NCBI GenBank assembly: GCA_027924585.1
Contig: BSBM01000753.1
Span: 23,022,501-23,086,500, forward strand
Source of the DNA: Larix kaempferi
Lineage: Eukaryota; Streptophyta; Pinopsida; Pinales; Pinaceae
Direction of reading: 5' to 3'
Length of the DNA stretch: 64,000 nt
The notes under the pieces are model-generated. The model saw only the letters and a list, made by a program, of their open reading frames with translations. It was not told the DNA's origin and ran no database searches. Shown piece after piece: positions 22,653-33,290 of this stretch. The translations under genes and the position numbers were made by a program. Every line of letters starts with the position of its first letter. Within the stretch, counting starts at the first letter, position 1.

Positions 22653-23963
22653 ATGACAGATAACGATATCAAATTGCCGATATTCAAAGGAACGAGTCTA
22701 GAAGACCCTGATCAGCACTGGTTTCTATGTGAATCCATATGGAGTGTAAAGTAGGTTCAGGATGATGCTGTGAAGAGAGTGCAGCTCATCACTATTTTCA
22801 GAGATAGAGCGCTGCACTGGTTTATGAAATATTCTTAGGCAAAGCCGAGAACCCTAACAGAAATCAAGGATGCACTCGTAGCAAAATTTAAGAAGCCAAA
22901 ATTTGATTCGCAGTGCATAATAGAGCTAAAAGAAATTAAGCTGAAGCCTACCGAAACGGTCTGGGAATTTGACCAAAATTTTAAGACAGTGTTCGACCAA
23001 GTGAGCTTTGTTATAGCTCCACAACAGCACCAGGAATTATTCATCGCTGCGCTGTTTCCCCACATCAGACAACCACTGATGCAGCAGAAGGTTGCATCAT
23101 AGGTAGAGGCCTTAGAGATCGCAATGAAGCTGGAGGCTTCACCGATTGGAGAAAGTAGTTCTGGGATGTCACAGATCGAGAACCAGTTGACCAGCTTAAC
23201 ATTAGAATTGCAAGGTGTGAAGAATGAAAAAGAACAGAGATATGAATAGAGACGCGAAGTTTGGTGCACAGGATGCAAAGGAGAGGGCCACACCAGAGAA
23301 CACTGCCCTCTATTTCAATATTACCTTGACAGTGATGCACCGAACCCAATGAATATGAATCACAATCAGGCACCATGGTGTGAAAATTGTAGAAGCAGAG
23401 GACACGATCCTGAAGACTGTTATCTAACATAAAAATATGTAAAAACATTTAAAAGATTATATTGCAATTTCTGTAAATCAGTTGGACATGATGAATCCAA
23501 CTGTCGTGCATATGAGCTCATGAATGAAAGAAAGTGTGATATGGAAGCAATGAGAGGTGTTGGAATGTACCGCGTCCAAGAGGAAAATCAGCCAAAACAA
23601 GAGAATGCCCACTATGATCAGGGTGGATATAGAGGCTGTGGTGGTGGATACCGCGGGAGAGGAAGAAATGTCGTCCCGACGCAGGGGAGAGGTCATGTCC
23701 AGGTAATTTGTTATAATTGTGGCCATCCAGGCCATGTATTTCGAGATTGTACAAATCCATGCACTACGTGCAATTACTGTAAATCATTTGAACATGTTAT
23801 TGAAGACTGTCATGTGCTAGAGGTAGAAATGCAGAAATGGAGGAGGATAGAACCACCGAATCCAAACATTCAGTTGATCGCAGCAGAAAGCAGAACTGCG
23901 GATCTCATTGTAAACATGGTAACGTGCAATGGCGCTGATACAGGAAGGGTTGGAGGCGCATAA
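22653..23963 (+). pseudogene. Gag: capsid plus five CCHC zinc knuckles, element C
   Basis: One reading frame contains five stops and no frameshift. The capsid part (about 22653-23210) has LPIFKGTSLEDPDQHW, RALHWFMKY, ELKEIK and FDQNFKTV. It is followed by five CX2CX4HX4C knuckles: CTGCKGEGHTREHC, CENCRSRGHDPEDC, CNFCKSVGHDESNC, CYNCGHPGHVFRDC and CNYCKSFEHVIEDC, between about 23265 and 23812. A Gly/Arg-rich stretch (GGYRGRGR) lies between knuckles 3 and 4. Gag packages element RNA into particles; five knuckles is more than the usual one or two. The stops are TAG (four) and TAA (one). Confidence 0.85.
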
Positions 23964-24099
23964 GCTTCAACTTCGGGAACACGTAATAATAAGCAAAATC
24001 TGGGTGAACCAGTTTGGATTAGAAAAGCTCCTAGGAGAACACCGGGCCTGGACCTAATGAAAAATAAAGAAGCATTTATAGAAGCGTGGGATATCCTTA

Positions 24100-24920
24100 G
24101 AGAGTCAGCACCTTAGTGGATGAGAATCCCACTACGCAGTGGAGTACCACAAATAGATGATATGCTAGCAACATATGATCAGACGACCACTGCTATAGAT
24201 ACAGGGACCTATGTGGTGTACTTCCTACGGAGTTGCATGAAGTTATTAAAGAGCGCAGATGCTTTCATGGAATTCAAAAAACTACTCAGCTAATACGAGC
24301 CACGCAGTGAGAAGGGGGCTGTGCATAGCACAGTTCATACCATCTGGAGTCCCAAAAGAATAGCAAGGGAAATGAGGTTAATTGCTCAGATTGGGGACTA
24401 TGAGATGGATGAGATTGTTCTTGATCTTGGATCCAAAGTAAATGTCTTGACCAAGCAGACATGGCATCAGATGGGAAAACCAAAGTTATAGTGGTCACCT
24501 CTACAGTTAAGAATGGATAACTAGGGGATATTTATACCTTTGGGGAGGTTACCCAACACTATCGTTGACATTGACGGAGTGCACAGCTATGCAGATTCCG
24601 AAGTGATTGAAATCATTGATGATAGCCATCCTTATCCAACACTGTTGGGTATCGATTGGGCAATGACTAACTCCACCATTATCAATTTGAAGACCAGGAA
24701 AATGATATTTGAAGGCAATGATATAAGGGTCATCACACCATTGGACCCCTCATAGGGCGAACGATATGTTGAATTGATTCAGGAGAAATCCAGAGCCCAA
24801 TACTTGGACCGTATTTACAAGATGACAACCAATACTGCTGACTATATTAATCCAACCGCGGATGGAACACTTATCTGGCACTGTGACAACTCTTGCGTCT
24901 CAGACTCTGATGCAGGATTG
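24100..24920 (+). pseudogene. Aspartic protease, element C
   Basis: Around 24420 the frame gives EIVLDLGSKVNVLT, a D-L-G-S variant of the retroviral-type DTG/DSG active site. It is followed by VDIDGVHSYADSEVIEI and PYPTLLGIDWAMTNSTIIN in the C-terminal half. Stops at about 24290, 24490, 24520 and 24753 break it. The protease would mature the polyprotein. H (18290-18526) has the same C-terminal half. Confidence 0.7.
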
Positions 24921-25023
24921 GAAAACTAACAAAGCAGATTGCATGAAGTATCTACCAAGAAATGCACGTGGACCACAAAGTCATTGCGCTAGAGTGGAAA
25001 GGAGGTAAGCCCAATCCCTGGCT

Positions 25024-25440
25024 ATGATGGTTTCTCTAATGTTTATTCTTTTATCAATGAATACACCTGCCAGATGGTCGGTTGCGCATAAGAAGACATT
25101 GACAACATGGGATCAGTGCAGAATTAAGATACAAATTAGGTTTGCTGATAAGGTTACCCTATCCTTTGAGAAATATAATGGACAGACAGATCCAAGACAA
25201 CATATTCAGGTATGTTCAGTAGCATGGAAGGAGAGGCCACAGACAGAATGGGTGCATCGGTTTGTGCAGACGTTAGAAGAACCAATTCCGAAGAAATGGT
25301 ACCTAGACTTGGAGTTGCGTAGAGGCACAGTGGACTGGTCTGGCCTAACTGCGAGCTTCCAGCAGGATTTTGGTTTCGAAGATGGGCATCCAAGTATCAA
25401 TGATGTGCTGGAGTCTATTAGGAAAGAATATTCAGACTAG
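25024..25440 (+). pseudogene. Second capsid-like domain between protease and RT, element C
   Basis: A 138-codon open stretch contains KVTLSFEKYNGQTDPRQHI, QTEWVHRFVQTLEE, IPKKWYLDLELRRGT and FQQDFGFEDGHPSI. The layout (YxGxxDPxxH, then EWxxxF, then WYxxxELRRG, then DFxFE) is that of a plant retrotransposon gag capsid, yet a true gag already lies upstream. H has the same domain at the same place. Its role is unknown; it might be a duplicated capsid kept as part of Pol. Confidence 0.7.
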
Positions 25441-25457
25441 ACTACGCACAAGGAAAT

Positions 25458-27218
25458 ATGACATTAGAAGAATTCTTTGGAGAAAACAGTGTACCTGCGC
25501 GCCTACAGCCAGAATGGGAAGAGCAGCTAGATCATGCTCTTGATTATTATCACATCACTGAGTATTACGATGATAAAGCAGACAATGATGAGGAGGACCA
25601 GCACAATATACAGATACCCGAATCGGAGGGATCGCGTGAGGTAGAAGGACCTCCACTGGAAATTCCAGATATGAGTGGACCTGTGAAAATAAGGAAAGTG
25701 AACATTGGCACCAACGAAGAGACAAAGTTCGTAGATATTGGAGATTATTGGGATGAAGATACAGTTGAAGAAGTCGCGGGTATACTACAGGAATATCAAG
25801 AATTATTCCCGACCAAATTCACAGAGATGAAAGGCATTTTGGGAGACTTAGGAGTGATGAAAATTCCTCTTAAGACTGGTGCGAATCCTGTGAAGCAAAG
25901 ACTGTATCGACTAAACCTGTGATACAAAGAATGAGTTAAGCAGAACTCGATAAGATGCTCGATGCAGGGATCATTGAGCTAGTTGAAGAATCTGAGGGGA
26001 TAAGCCCAATGGTTATCCAGGATAAGAAAACGAAGGGTGAGATCTAGATTTGTGTGGACCTCAGAAAGCTAAATGATGCGTCAATGAATGACCCATTTCC
26101 TACTCCTTTCACAGATGAAGTACTTGATAATGTTGGAGGGAATGAGGCGTATTCTTTTACCGATGGATTCTCTGGATACCATCAGATTAGGATTGATTGT
26201 GCAAATAGACAAAAAACTACTTTTGCTACAGAATGGGGGTCATTCCAATACACAGTGATGCCATTTGGTTTGAAGAATGCGCCCGCCATCTTTTCCAGAG
26301 TTGTCATCGCTGCATTTAAAGACTTCATACATAAAGTTTTTACAGGTTTATTTTGATGATTGGACTATTTTCGGGTTACTGAAGAACCATGCCCTGAACC
26401 TCAGGATGATGCTGGAAAAATGTAGGCAGTATCAAATTTCATTGAATTTAAAGAAATGCATTTTATGTGTTCCCTATGGAATTTTGTTGGGACATACTGT
26501 GTGCAAACAGGGCTTGATGGTAGATCCTGCGAAGATCACAGTCATTGTAAACTTGCCTACACCAAACTCAGTGAAGCAGCTGCACACTACATTGGGACAT
26601 ACCGGTTATAGGAAATTTATAAAAGGGTGTGCATAGATAACTGCAGCTATGGAGAAGCTATAAAAGAAAGATGTACCATTAATTTGGAACGCAGAATGCA
26701 TACAAGGGTTCCATACGTTGAAAGAGAAAATGGTCATTGCGCCGATCCTAGTTTTTACAAACTGGGGAAAGCTGTTTCATGTTCACATTGATGCATCATG
26801 TATCGTGCTAGGCGTTGTTCTTGCTCAGCCAGGAGAGGGAAGTATTGATCATCCCATTTCATTTTCCAGCAAAAACCTATCACCCATTGAGAAAAACTAT
26901 ACCACTACTGAGCGAGAAGGACTCGCTATGGTCTATGCACTGCAGAACTTTAGGAATTACTTACTTGGTGCACACTTCTCTATGTTTGCTGACCATTCTG
27001 CTCTGAAATACCTGGTCAATAATCCAATGTTAGGGGGGCCCATATGCAGATGGTTATTACTCTTTCAAGAGTATGACTTTGAAATTATTGTTAAGCCAGG
27101 CAGGTTGAATTTAGGCCCTGATCATCTATCAAGGATCGAGTCAGGAGAGGAACCTACGTATCTGGAGGACAATCTACCTGATTTGCAATTGTTTGATATA
27201 CAAATTGCAGATGATTAA
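25458..27218 (+). pseudogene. Reverse transcriptase-RNase H, element C
   Basis: An acidic pre-RT stretch (25458-25700) leads to EMKGILGDLGVMKIPL. RT follows with ISPMVIQDKKTKGE, PFTDEVLDNVGG, FTDGFSGYHQIRI, MPFGLKNAPAIF and the YFDDW active-site box near 26345, then the thumb (LGHTGYRKFIKG). RNase H (from about 26718) has HIDASCIVLGVVLAQ, TEREGLAMVYAL, ADHSALKYL and GPDHLSRIE. Frameshifts lie near 25930 and 26340; stops at about 26634 and 26670. No second, archaeal-type RNase H domain is visible before integrase, as is usual in Athila rather than Tat/Ogre. Confidence 0.85.
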
Positions 27219-28490
27219 TATCACGACATCATTGACTTCTTAACCACAAGATTCACACCTGCATAGCTCACTACATAGCAAAAGAAGCAGCTGGTAGTGC
27301 GCGCAACAGACTTCACCATAATCGCAGGTCATCTATACAAGCTGGGAATGGAAGAAGTACTGTGCAAATGTGTACTAGAGCATGAGAAACCATTCATATT
27401 AGTTGATACGCACTCAGGAGTCACAGGAGGCCACTATCCAGGCAGAGCTACTGCGCAGAAGATATTGCACATAGGGCTATGGTGTCCTACAATTCATAAA
27501 GATTCGAAGGAACATTGCCAGAGTTGTGATGTGTGTCAGAGGATAGGGAAGCCATCGCGTAGGGATGAAATGCCCTTAAATCCACAATTAACATTGCAGG
27601 CATTTGAGAAATGGGCTATTGATTTTGTGGGTCCTATTAACCCACCAGGGAAGAAAACTGGTGCGAGGTACATTATTACCGCAACTCAATACCTCACGAT
27701 ATGGGTAGAAGCAAAGCCAGTGAAAGACTGTAGCATAGCTACAGCCGTGGAGTTTATATATGAAAACATCCTTACAAGGTTCGGATGCCCGAAGATTTTG
27801 ATGAGTGATCAGGGCACTCACTTTATCAATAGAACCAATGAAGTCTTGACCGAAGAGTTCCACGTTCATCATCAGCGCAGCACACCTTATTATCCACGGG
27901 TGAATGGAACTGTTGAAGAATTTAAAAAAGTACTGGAGAATGCGCTAACCAAGATATGTAATGTCAATCGAGACGATTGGGACCTGCGCATTCCATCTGT
28001 ATTATGGGCATATAGGACTACATGCAAGAAACTAACTGGACACACACCTTTTAGGTTGGATTATGGGTAAGAGGCAATCATTCCAATGGAATATATCATT
28101 CCCATTTTTCCCATAGCCACATTTACAGGCATGGCAGATCGCGCAACGCTAGAGGAAAGGCTCCTACACTTGGTTGGGCTAGAGGAAGATCGCTTCATCA
28201 CAGGCTTCCACCAACAAGTACAGAAAGAGCGCAAAAAATTATAGCACAGTTGCCACATCAAGAACAAGTCTTTTCAGGTAGGTGATCTAGTCCTCCTGTA
28301 TGATAGCAAATTCATGAAATTTCCTAGAAATTTTAAGATGCATTGGCTTGGCCCATATACTGTAATGCATGTTACTAATGGTGGCACAATCCAGTTAGCT
28401 ACATTAGTCGGAGATACCTTGCCAAGTTTGATAAATGGTAGCCGACTAAAGCCTTACCACGATAGTCCGGAAGCGTGGAATACTGTATGA
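27219..28490 (+). pseudogene. Integrase, element C
   Basis: The frame runs straight on from RNase H. The zinc-binding part is present ([10 protein letters not shown] ... [12 protein letters not shown]), then the core with [23 protein letters not shown] (second Asp) and [13 protein letters not shown] (Glu). The first catalytic Asp, expected in TATDYLT, is Gln (CAA at 27687-27689). The C-terminal domain (FQVGDLVLLYDSKFM, HWLGPYTVM) ends at TGA 28488-28490. No chromodomain follows. Stops occur at 27219, near 27262 and 27277, at 28068 and near 28242. Confidence 0.85.
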
Positions 28491-29027
28491 CCAAGGGAGG
28501 CATACCGCACAACACTGCTAAAGTTGCGCACACGAAAAAAAAAAAACTACGAAAGTAGCTGCACAGAGCGAGTCCCGATACTAATCACACAGAAAAGACG
28601 GAATTACAGCCGCGCATAAGAGAAATTTGCATGCGCGCCCAGAAGGCGATACTCGTACGAGACCGCCAGCATACAGTGACGGAAGCCATTACCGTTTCAT
28701 TCGTCGATCGGTTAGTGGGCCATTAACCAAATTGGAAGCAAGGGAACGCTTCAAAATTTAGGGTGGATGTGACATTTTGGAACACCATAAAAGCCGAAAT
28801 AACTCCTATAGTACTGTAATCCGACTGGTAGGTAGATCATTTAATGCTGACTAGATGGAGTTGATGCACTGGCTTGCCTGGCAACACCTTTCGCCATTAA
28901 AGAAACAGCAGCCGCATGATGATGAGGATTGGATGACTCAGCTGAGATCATAGGCACGAGCCAGTAATAAGTATGGCATTTAGTGCCTCGACAACCGCCG
29001 AAGGCCACGTTGCAGATCGGTTGAGTC
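28491..29027 (+). other. Non-coding spacer between integrase and ORF3, element C
   Basis: About 540 bp without a long frame. It contains a short A-run at 28537 and leads into the TATA motif at 29028. It could hold the upstream part of an internal promoter. No repeat or known motif is recognised. Confidence 0.4.
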
Positions 29028-29035
29028 TATAAATA
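29028..29035 (+). promoter_or_regulatory. Possible internal promoter (TATA box) for ORF3
   Basis: TATAAATA, in tctataaatatggcc, lies 63 bp before the ORF3 ATG (29098). A start about 30 bp downstream would fall near 29060, giving a leader of roughly 35-40 nt. Spacing and sequence are as good as in the LTR promoters of this window. Whether it is used cannot be told from sequence. Confidence 0.4.
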
Positions 29036-29097
29036 TGGCCTCACTCGGCCACTTATCCACTTTACGAACTATTGTGCATTGTTGCTAGAGCTAGCGT

Positions 29098-31210
29098 ATG
29101 AGTGAGCCGAATGACTTGCACGACCTATCCTATTTATTTGAGCAGTCAAGGATTCCAGTAGTCATGACGGCAACAAAGGACGCTAACTCTAGAAGCTCAT
29201 CCAAGAAGGATGCAGGAACCAGTAAGGGGAAAGAACCAGAGCAAGGAGGAGCTGAAGCACAAACGAAGCAGCAAAACCTACCTATTTACCTGGTGCCGGA
29301 CTACATTCCTCCACGAAAAGATGATGCCCCACCAGTCCACTTACAAAAGAATGTTGCGTATGAAATCTCGCTCCCTACCATTTCTACTAGGGTGAATATT
29401 GAGGAGAATTTGCTGGGTGGCGTACCAGGTTGGAAGCTGGACGACCTGGACTTACTTGAAAATACACTGGTAACATCTAAGAATTACCCACAATTCATAC
29501 CTGACGCATACGTCAACTGGGTAATGAATTGACAGACTGGCGTCGAAAGACTAGAAGTCCAATATTTCCTAAAAGCCATTCAGCCATTAGGGTTGTTGAA
29601 CTTATTGTAAATGTCGCATTGCACTAAAGGCACCGATTTTTCAGTGGTGGTATGCGTGCTACTGACTTGCGTGCATGAAGGATTCTTATGGTTGGACAAG
29701 CACATTGATATTAGCATAGACAGGATACACCATATCATAGGCCTGAACAAGAGAGGAGAGGACCCTGCTGACCTAATCATAAAGAGGGCGTAGGATAGAG
29801 GTCTGAGCACTGAAGTAGCAAAAGAATTCGATGTAGTGCGGAAGGGACATGGGTTCCCAACCATTGATATCAATGACTGCGCCACAAAGTTTACTACCCA
29901 GTTGCTTGCAAGAAAACTTTTGCACAAGTGTAGACCACTTTAGGTACCCGCGGTTGCAATCAAGGAAGAATCTAATATATTGCGTGAAAGACCTTACAAT
30001 TGGTGCCAGTTCTTACTGAACGAATTTCTAGCAGATGTTAAAGATACACAAGATAATGGAACAACGTTCCATTTTAGCTGGCTGCTAGTATTGATAGCCT
30101 TTGTAGGTTGGAAAGAACTAGAAGGGTATCACGGGGTTCCGACCTTGGGAGGATAGGGTCGCGAAACACATTTTGCTAACCTATGGGCGAGCCTGAAGGC
30201 GTCAAGACAGCAACATACAACCGAAGTCTTTTATGTCTATTATCACCAGTTGCGCGAGGCGATTATGGCAATGCCACATATTTCAAAATCGTTGACCGAC
30301 AAGTATACATGAATCATGAGGTTTAGCGTGAGGAGGAATCAGTCACACATTCAGCCAAGGGCAGATGCGTAGGAAGGATTATGGTATCCAGGGTTTTACC
30401 GACTGGATGAAGAGACCATCGAGCAGATGATGGAGCATTGGGATGATGACTGGAAAGTCCTTGCGTCACGAGATGATGCATCAGACTATGAACAACAGGT
30501 AGAACCTATGTTGCACAAGATTGATGTAAAAGACTCAGGCAAGGAGAGCACAGAGGAAGATAAGGAAGAAACAGAAGCAGGAAATGGGAAGAAGGGAGGG
30601 CTACCAGCTGGTACTCCCATTGAGGAGGAAAAGGAGGACACGCAGAGTGAACATACATAGACGACAGCAGGTAAAAGAAAGGCCATTGAAGGCCCTACGC
30701 AATCCCAAATCCGACGTATAAAGAGGAAGACCAAAAGACATGAGTTCGGCCCGCAACTCCATCCGGATGACTACGAGACAATTGTGACCAAAGTACAGGA
30801 ATTGTGGGAAGAAACCTACACATAAAAAGAAGCCAAACAAGAACAACTCCAATTGACCATAATCCAAGCTATGAAGGAGGTCAAGACAAAGGTATCCCAT
30901 ATGGGATTGGGGCAACCAAGTTCAGATTCTGACGGGAAGTCAGGGGGACCAAGCGCACAAAGAAGACCAGTTGTTGCTGTAAGAAAGTATCTGCGCATGT
31001 TGAACCTCGAGCCAAGCTACCTCATTTATCCGAATAAAGTGGTTAAGGAGCAAGTAAAGACTGTGCGCCTTGACCTGAATATTGGGGACTTGCCCCTAGA
31101 GGACCTGAATGAGTTGCACATAAGGGTTGCAGAAGAGATCCATGAGAGAGGCCTCGCCTCATATGATCAGAGCGCACAGTTAACTCAAGATATCAATCAG
31201 TTAAGGCATG
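29098..31210 (+). pseudogene. ORF3 of element C, N-terminal two thirds
   Basis: One frame runs from the ATG at 29098 to the F insertion at 31210, with nine nonsense codons and no frameshift. It begins with a charged, Ser/Lys-rich 60 residues. A mostly helical 350-residue part follows (VPGWKLDDLDLL, CTKGTDFSVVVCVLL, HHIIGLNKRGEDPADL, YNWCQFLLNEFL, FYVYYHQLREAIM). Next is a strongly acidic Glu/Lys stretch (about 30500-30660), a basic patch (IRRIKRKTKRHEFG) and the start of a coiled coil. It sits where env-like ORFs occur in Athila elements. I see no clear signal peptide or membrane segment. Function unknown. Confidence 0.7.
31206..31210. other. Target site duplication of element F, left copy
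   Basis: gcatg precedes the 5' LTR of F; gcagg (37318-37322) follows the 3' LTR. Four of five bases match, consistent with a duplication that has since mutated once. Confidence 0.7.
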
Positions 31211-31585
31211 TGTTAGGAACCCATGTCTTTACTTGGTTGGTATATTGTTGTTGGACACATATGCTTTGTAAGTCGTCCCATAGTATTTGTTGATCAATAG
31301 TTTATGTTATTGTTGTTGGCGCATATGCTTTGTAAGTCGCCCGTAGTATTGTTGATCCATAGTTTGTAGTGGCCCATAGTTTTGACCCATAGTATTGGTT
31401 CCTCAACTTAGTATATAAGTGTGTGTTGAGACCTATGAAGGCATGGTGAAGTTATTTGTATTGAGCTTGCTCATAGGAGGTTGCCCCCTCGAAGTGGCCT
31501 GTGATCAATATAACAGTGATTCTGAGTTCTGTCATTTCTGCTATTTCGCATATATTTATTAATTAATTGTTGCAGGTGCATCACA
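31211..31585 (+). mobile_element. Element F, 5' LTR
   Basis: It is 375 bp and pairs with 36942-37317. The TATA box TATATAAG is at 31412-31419. A 30-bp motif (gcatatgctttgtaagtcg...) occurs twice within U3, at about 31258 and 31321. Confidence 0.92.
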
Positions 31586-31587
31586 TC

Positions 31588-31601
31588 TAGTATTAGAGCA
31601 C
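31588..31601 (+). other. Element F primer binding site (initiator tRNA-Met type)
   Basis: TAGTATTAGAGCAC is two mismatches from TGGTATCAGAGCAC, the usual plant PBS complementary to initiator tRNA-Met, and sits two bases after the LTR. Confidence 0.75.
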
Positions 31602-32604
31602 TTTCTTGGGATCGCTGGGTGAAATTTTTGCCAAAAATTTTGTTTGCATCTATTGCAGGTTCAGATTTGCGAATAATCCCTATCCGCTTAATTGTGGGAA
31701 GTACTTGGGCATAAGCCCTAAAACTCATTGTGAGGAGTACCACAGGAACCTTGAAGTAGCTGGCCCGTTGAGAGGACCTGCCAGCGAAAAGGGCAACGAC
31801 CCCTACCTGATTGACTAGTTCCCACCCGTGAGGTAAACCAAGAGCTGTCATTTGTGGAAAAGTTGTTATCAGTTTTACCTGAACCGTGGAGTGAGGGGTA
31901 CTGCCCCAATACGCAAGCCGTTAGACAGCATTGGTGGCTGAGTGAAACCCTTGAACTGTTAGGAAGCCGCACATACCTCGGGTCCATATCTCTTTTCAGT
32001 TGAACTGTTGTCGATCGTTGCTACGCCATTTTAGATCCCTTCCGAGCCGTAGCGGCTCCAGTCTGAAAAAATAAATAAAGAAATAAATATAATAATAATA
32101 ATAATAAAAATAATAATAAAAAAAAAAAATTAAATTAAATTAAAAAAAAAAATAGTTTTTTCCCCTTATCGACCTTGTTTTCACTCTGTTTCCCTTGAAA
32201 TTTTTGGGGAACCCCTGTCATCCCATTCTGCATATTTCATTCATGAGGACTATGTCCCCAATTCCCTTTCCCAAAGCCGGAAATCTCACATTTGTCTATT
32301 TTTAGGGTTTGCCATAACTTCCTCAAATTTCACCCAATCACCTTCAAACCTTACCAGAGAGTTCCTTTCTGAATTATGCTTCTTTGTTCCCCTCTGCCAA
32401 ATTTTTCCATTCTTTCACCCCGCTTTTGAAATCCTCATTTTTGCTTCCCTGTCTATTCAACAGTGTCCAAAACCTAGTCAAACCCCAATTACCGTTCAGA
32501 TATTTTCCCAAGTCCAGATTTTCTTTTACTGAAGTAGTTTCTGTTTTTGTTTTCCTACCCAGTCAACCGAAAAAAAATAAAAATAAAATAAAAAATCCGA
32601 GTTA
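31602..32604 (+). other. 5' leader of element F
   Basis: About 1 kb with no long frame. It contains an A/T-only simple-sequence stretch (about 32064-32154, aataat and aattaa units with long A-runs) and then a pyrimidine-rich segment up to the gag start. Confidence 0.6.
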
Positions 32605-33290
32605 TGGTTGTCACCCGTGCAGGAGCAAAAACCATGGAGGACGCACTTGCAGCCATCCAAGCCAAACTCCAGGATCTGGATGAAAAATTTCTCGGCCTCC
32701 ATCTTGAACATTGAGCTATGAACAACAAACGGCAGTCCGAGTCTTCAGCAGACAATGGGTTCTCTTCTTCCAACAATTTCCGTGGTCCGAAGCTTGATTT
32801 TCCTCGCTTCAATGGTACAGATCCAACTGGATGGATCTATCGTGCAGAACAGTATTTCAGTCTGCATAATAATTTTTATGTCAACAAATTTCCACTGGCA
32901 TCCTTTCATTTGGAACAGGAAGCTCTTCAATGGTACCGTTGGTACATCAAGGATCATCCAGACCACAAATGGCCAAACTTTTGCCAGCTCCTTTTGCAAC
33001 GATTTTGTCCTAGTGCTTTTGATGACTTCACAGGAGCCCTCACTAAACTTCGCCAAATTGGCACTATGAGAGAGTATCAAACCAAATTTGAGAATCTAGC
33101 CAACCACACCGAAGGATTGTTTGATGACTTTTACCAGAGTTGTTTTATCAGTGGTCTAAAGGATGCCATCCGCTCTGAGGTCAAAATGTTCTGTCCCAAC
33201 ACAATGATGGAAGCCCTAGGGTTGGCTAAGTTGGCAGAAGACAAGATTGCAGCCCAACAATGCTCCAAGCCCACTTTTGTTCCCTTCTGA
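32605..33290 (+). pseudogene. Gag, element F
   Basis: An ATG at 32605 starts MVVTRAGAKTMEDAL, but that frame is lost near 32700 by a small indel. The main frame is open from 32718 and encodes FPRFNGTDPTGWIYRAEQYF, EALQWYRWY, GTMREYQTKFENLAN and FISGLKDAIRSEV, a typical Ty3/gypsy retrotransposon gag capsid. A TGA at 33288 interrupts the polyprotein before the zinc knuckle (CTKKGLFYNCDEKF, GHRC; about 33374-33430). Confidence 0.85.

Noticed and set aside
22835-23448. Minus-strand frames of 152 and 127 codons
   Set aside because: Antisense to the Gag capsid and knuckles of C.
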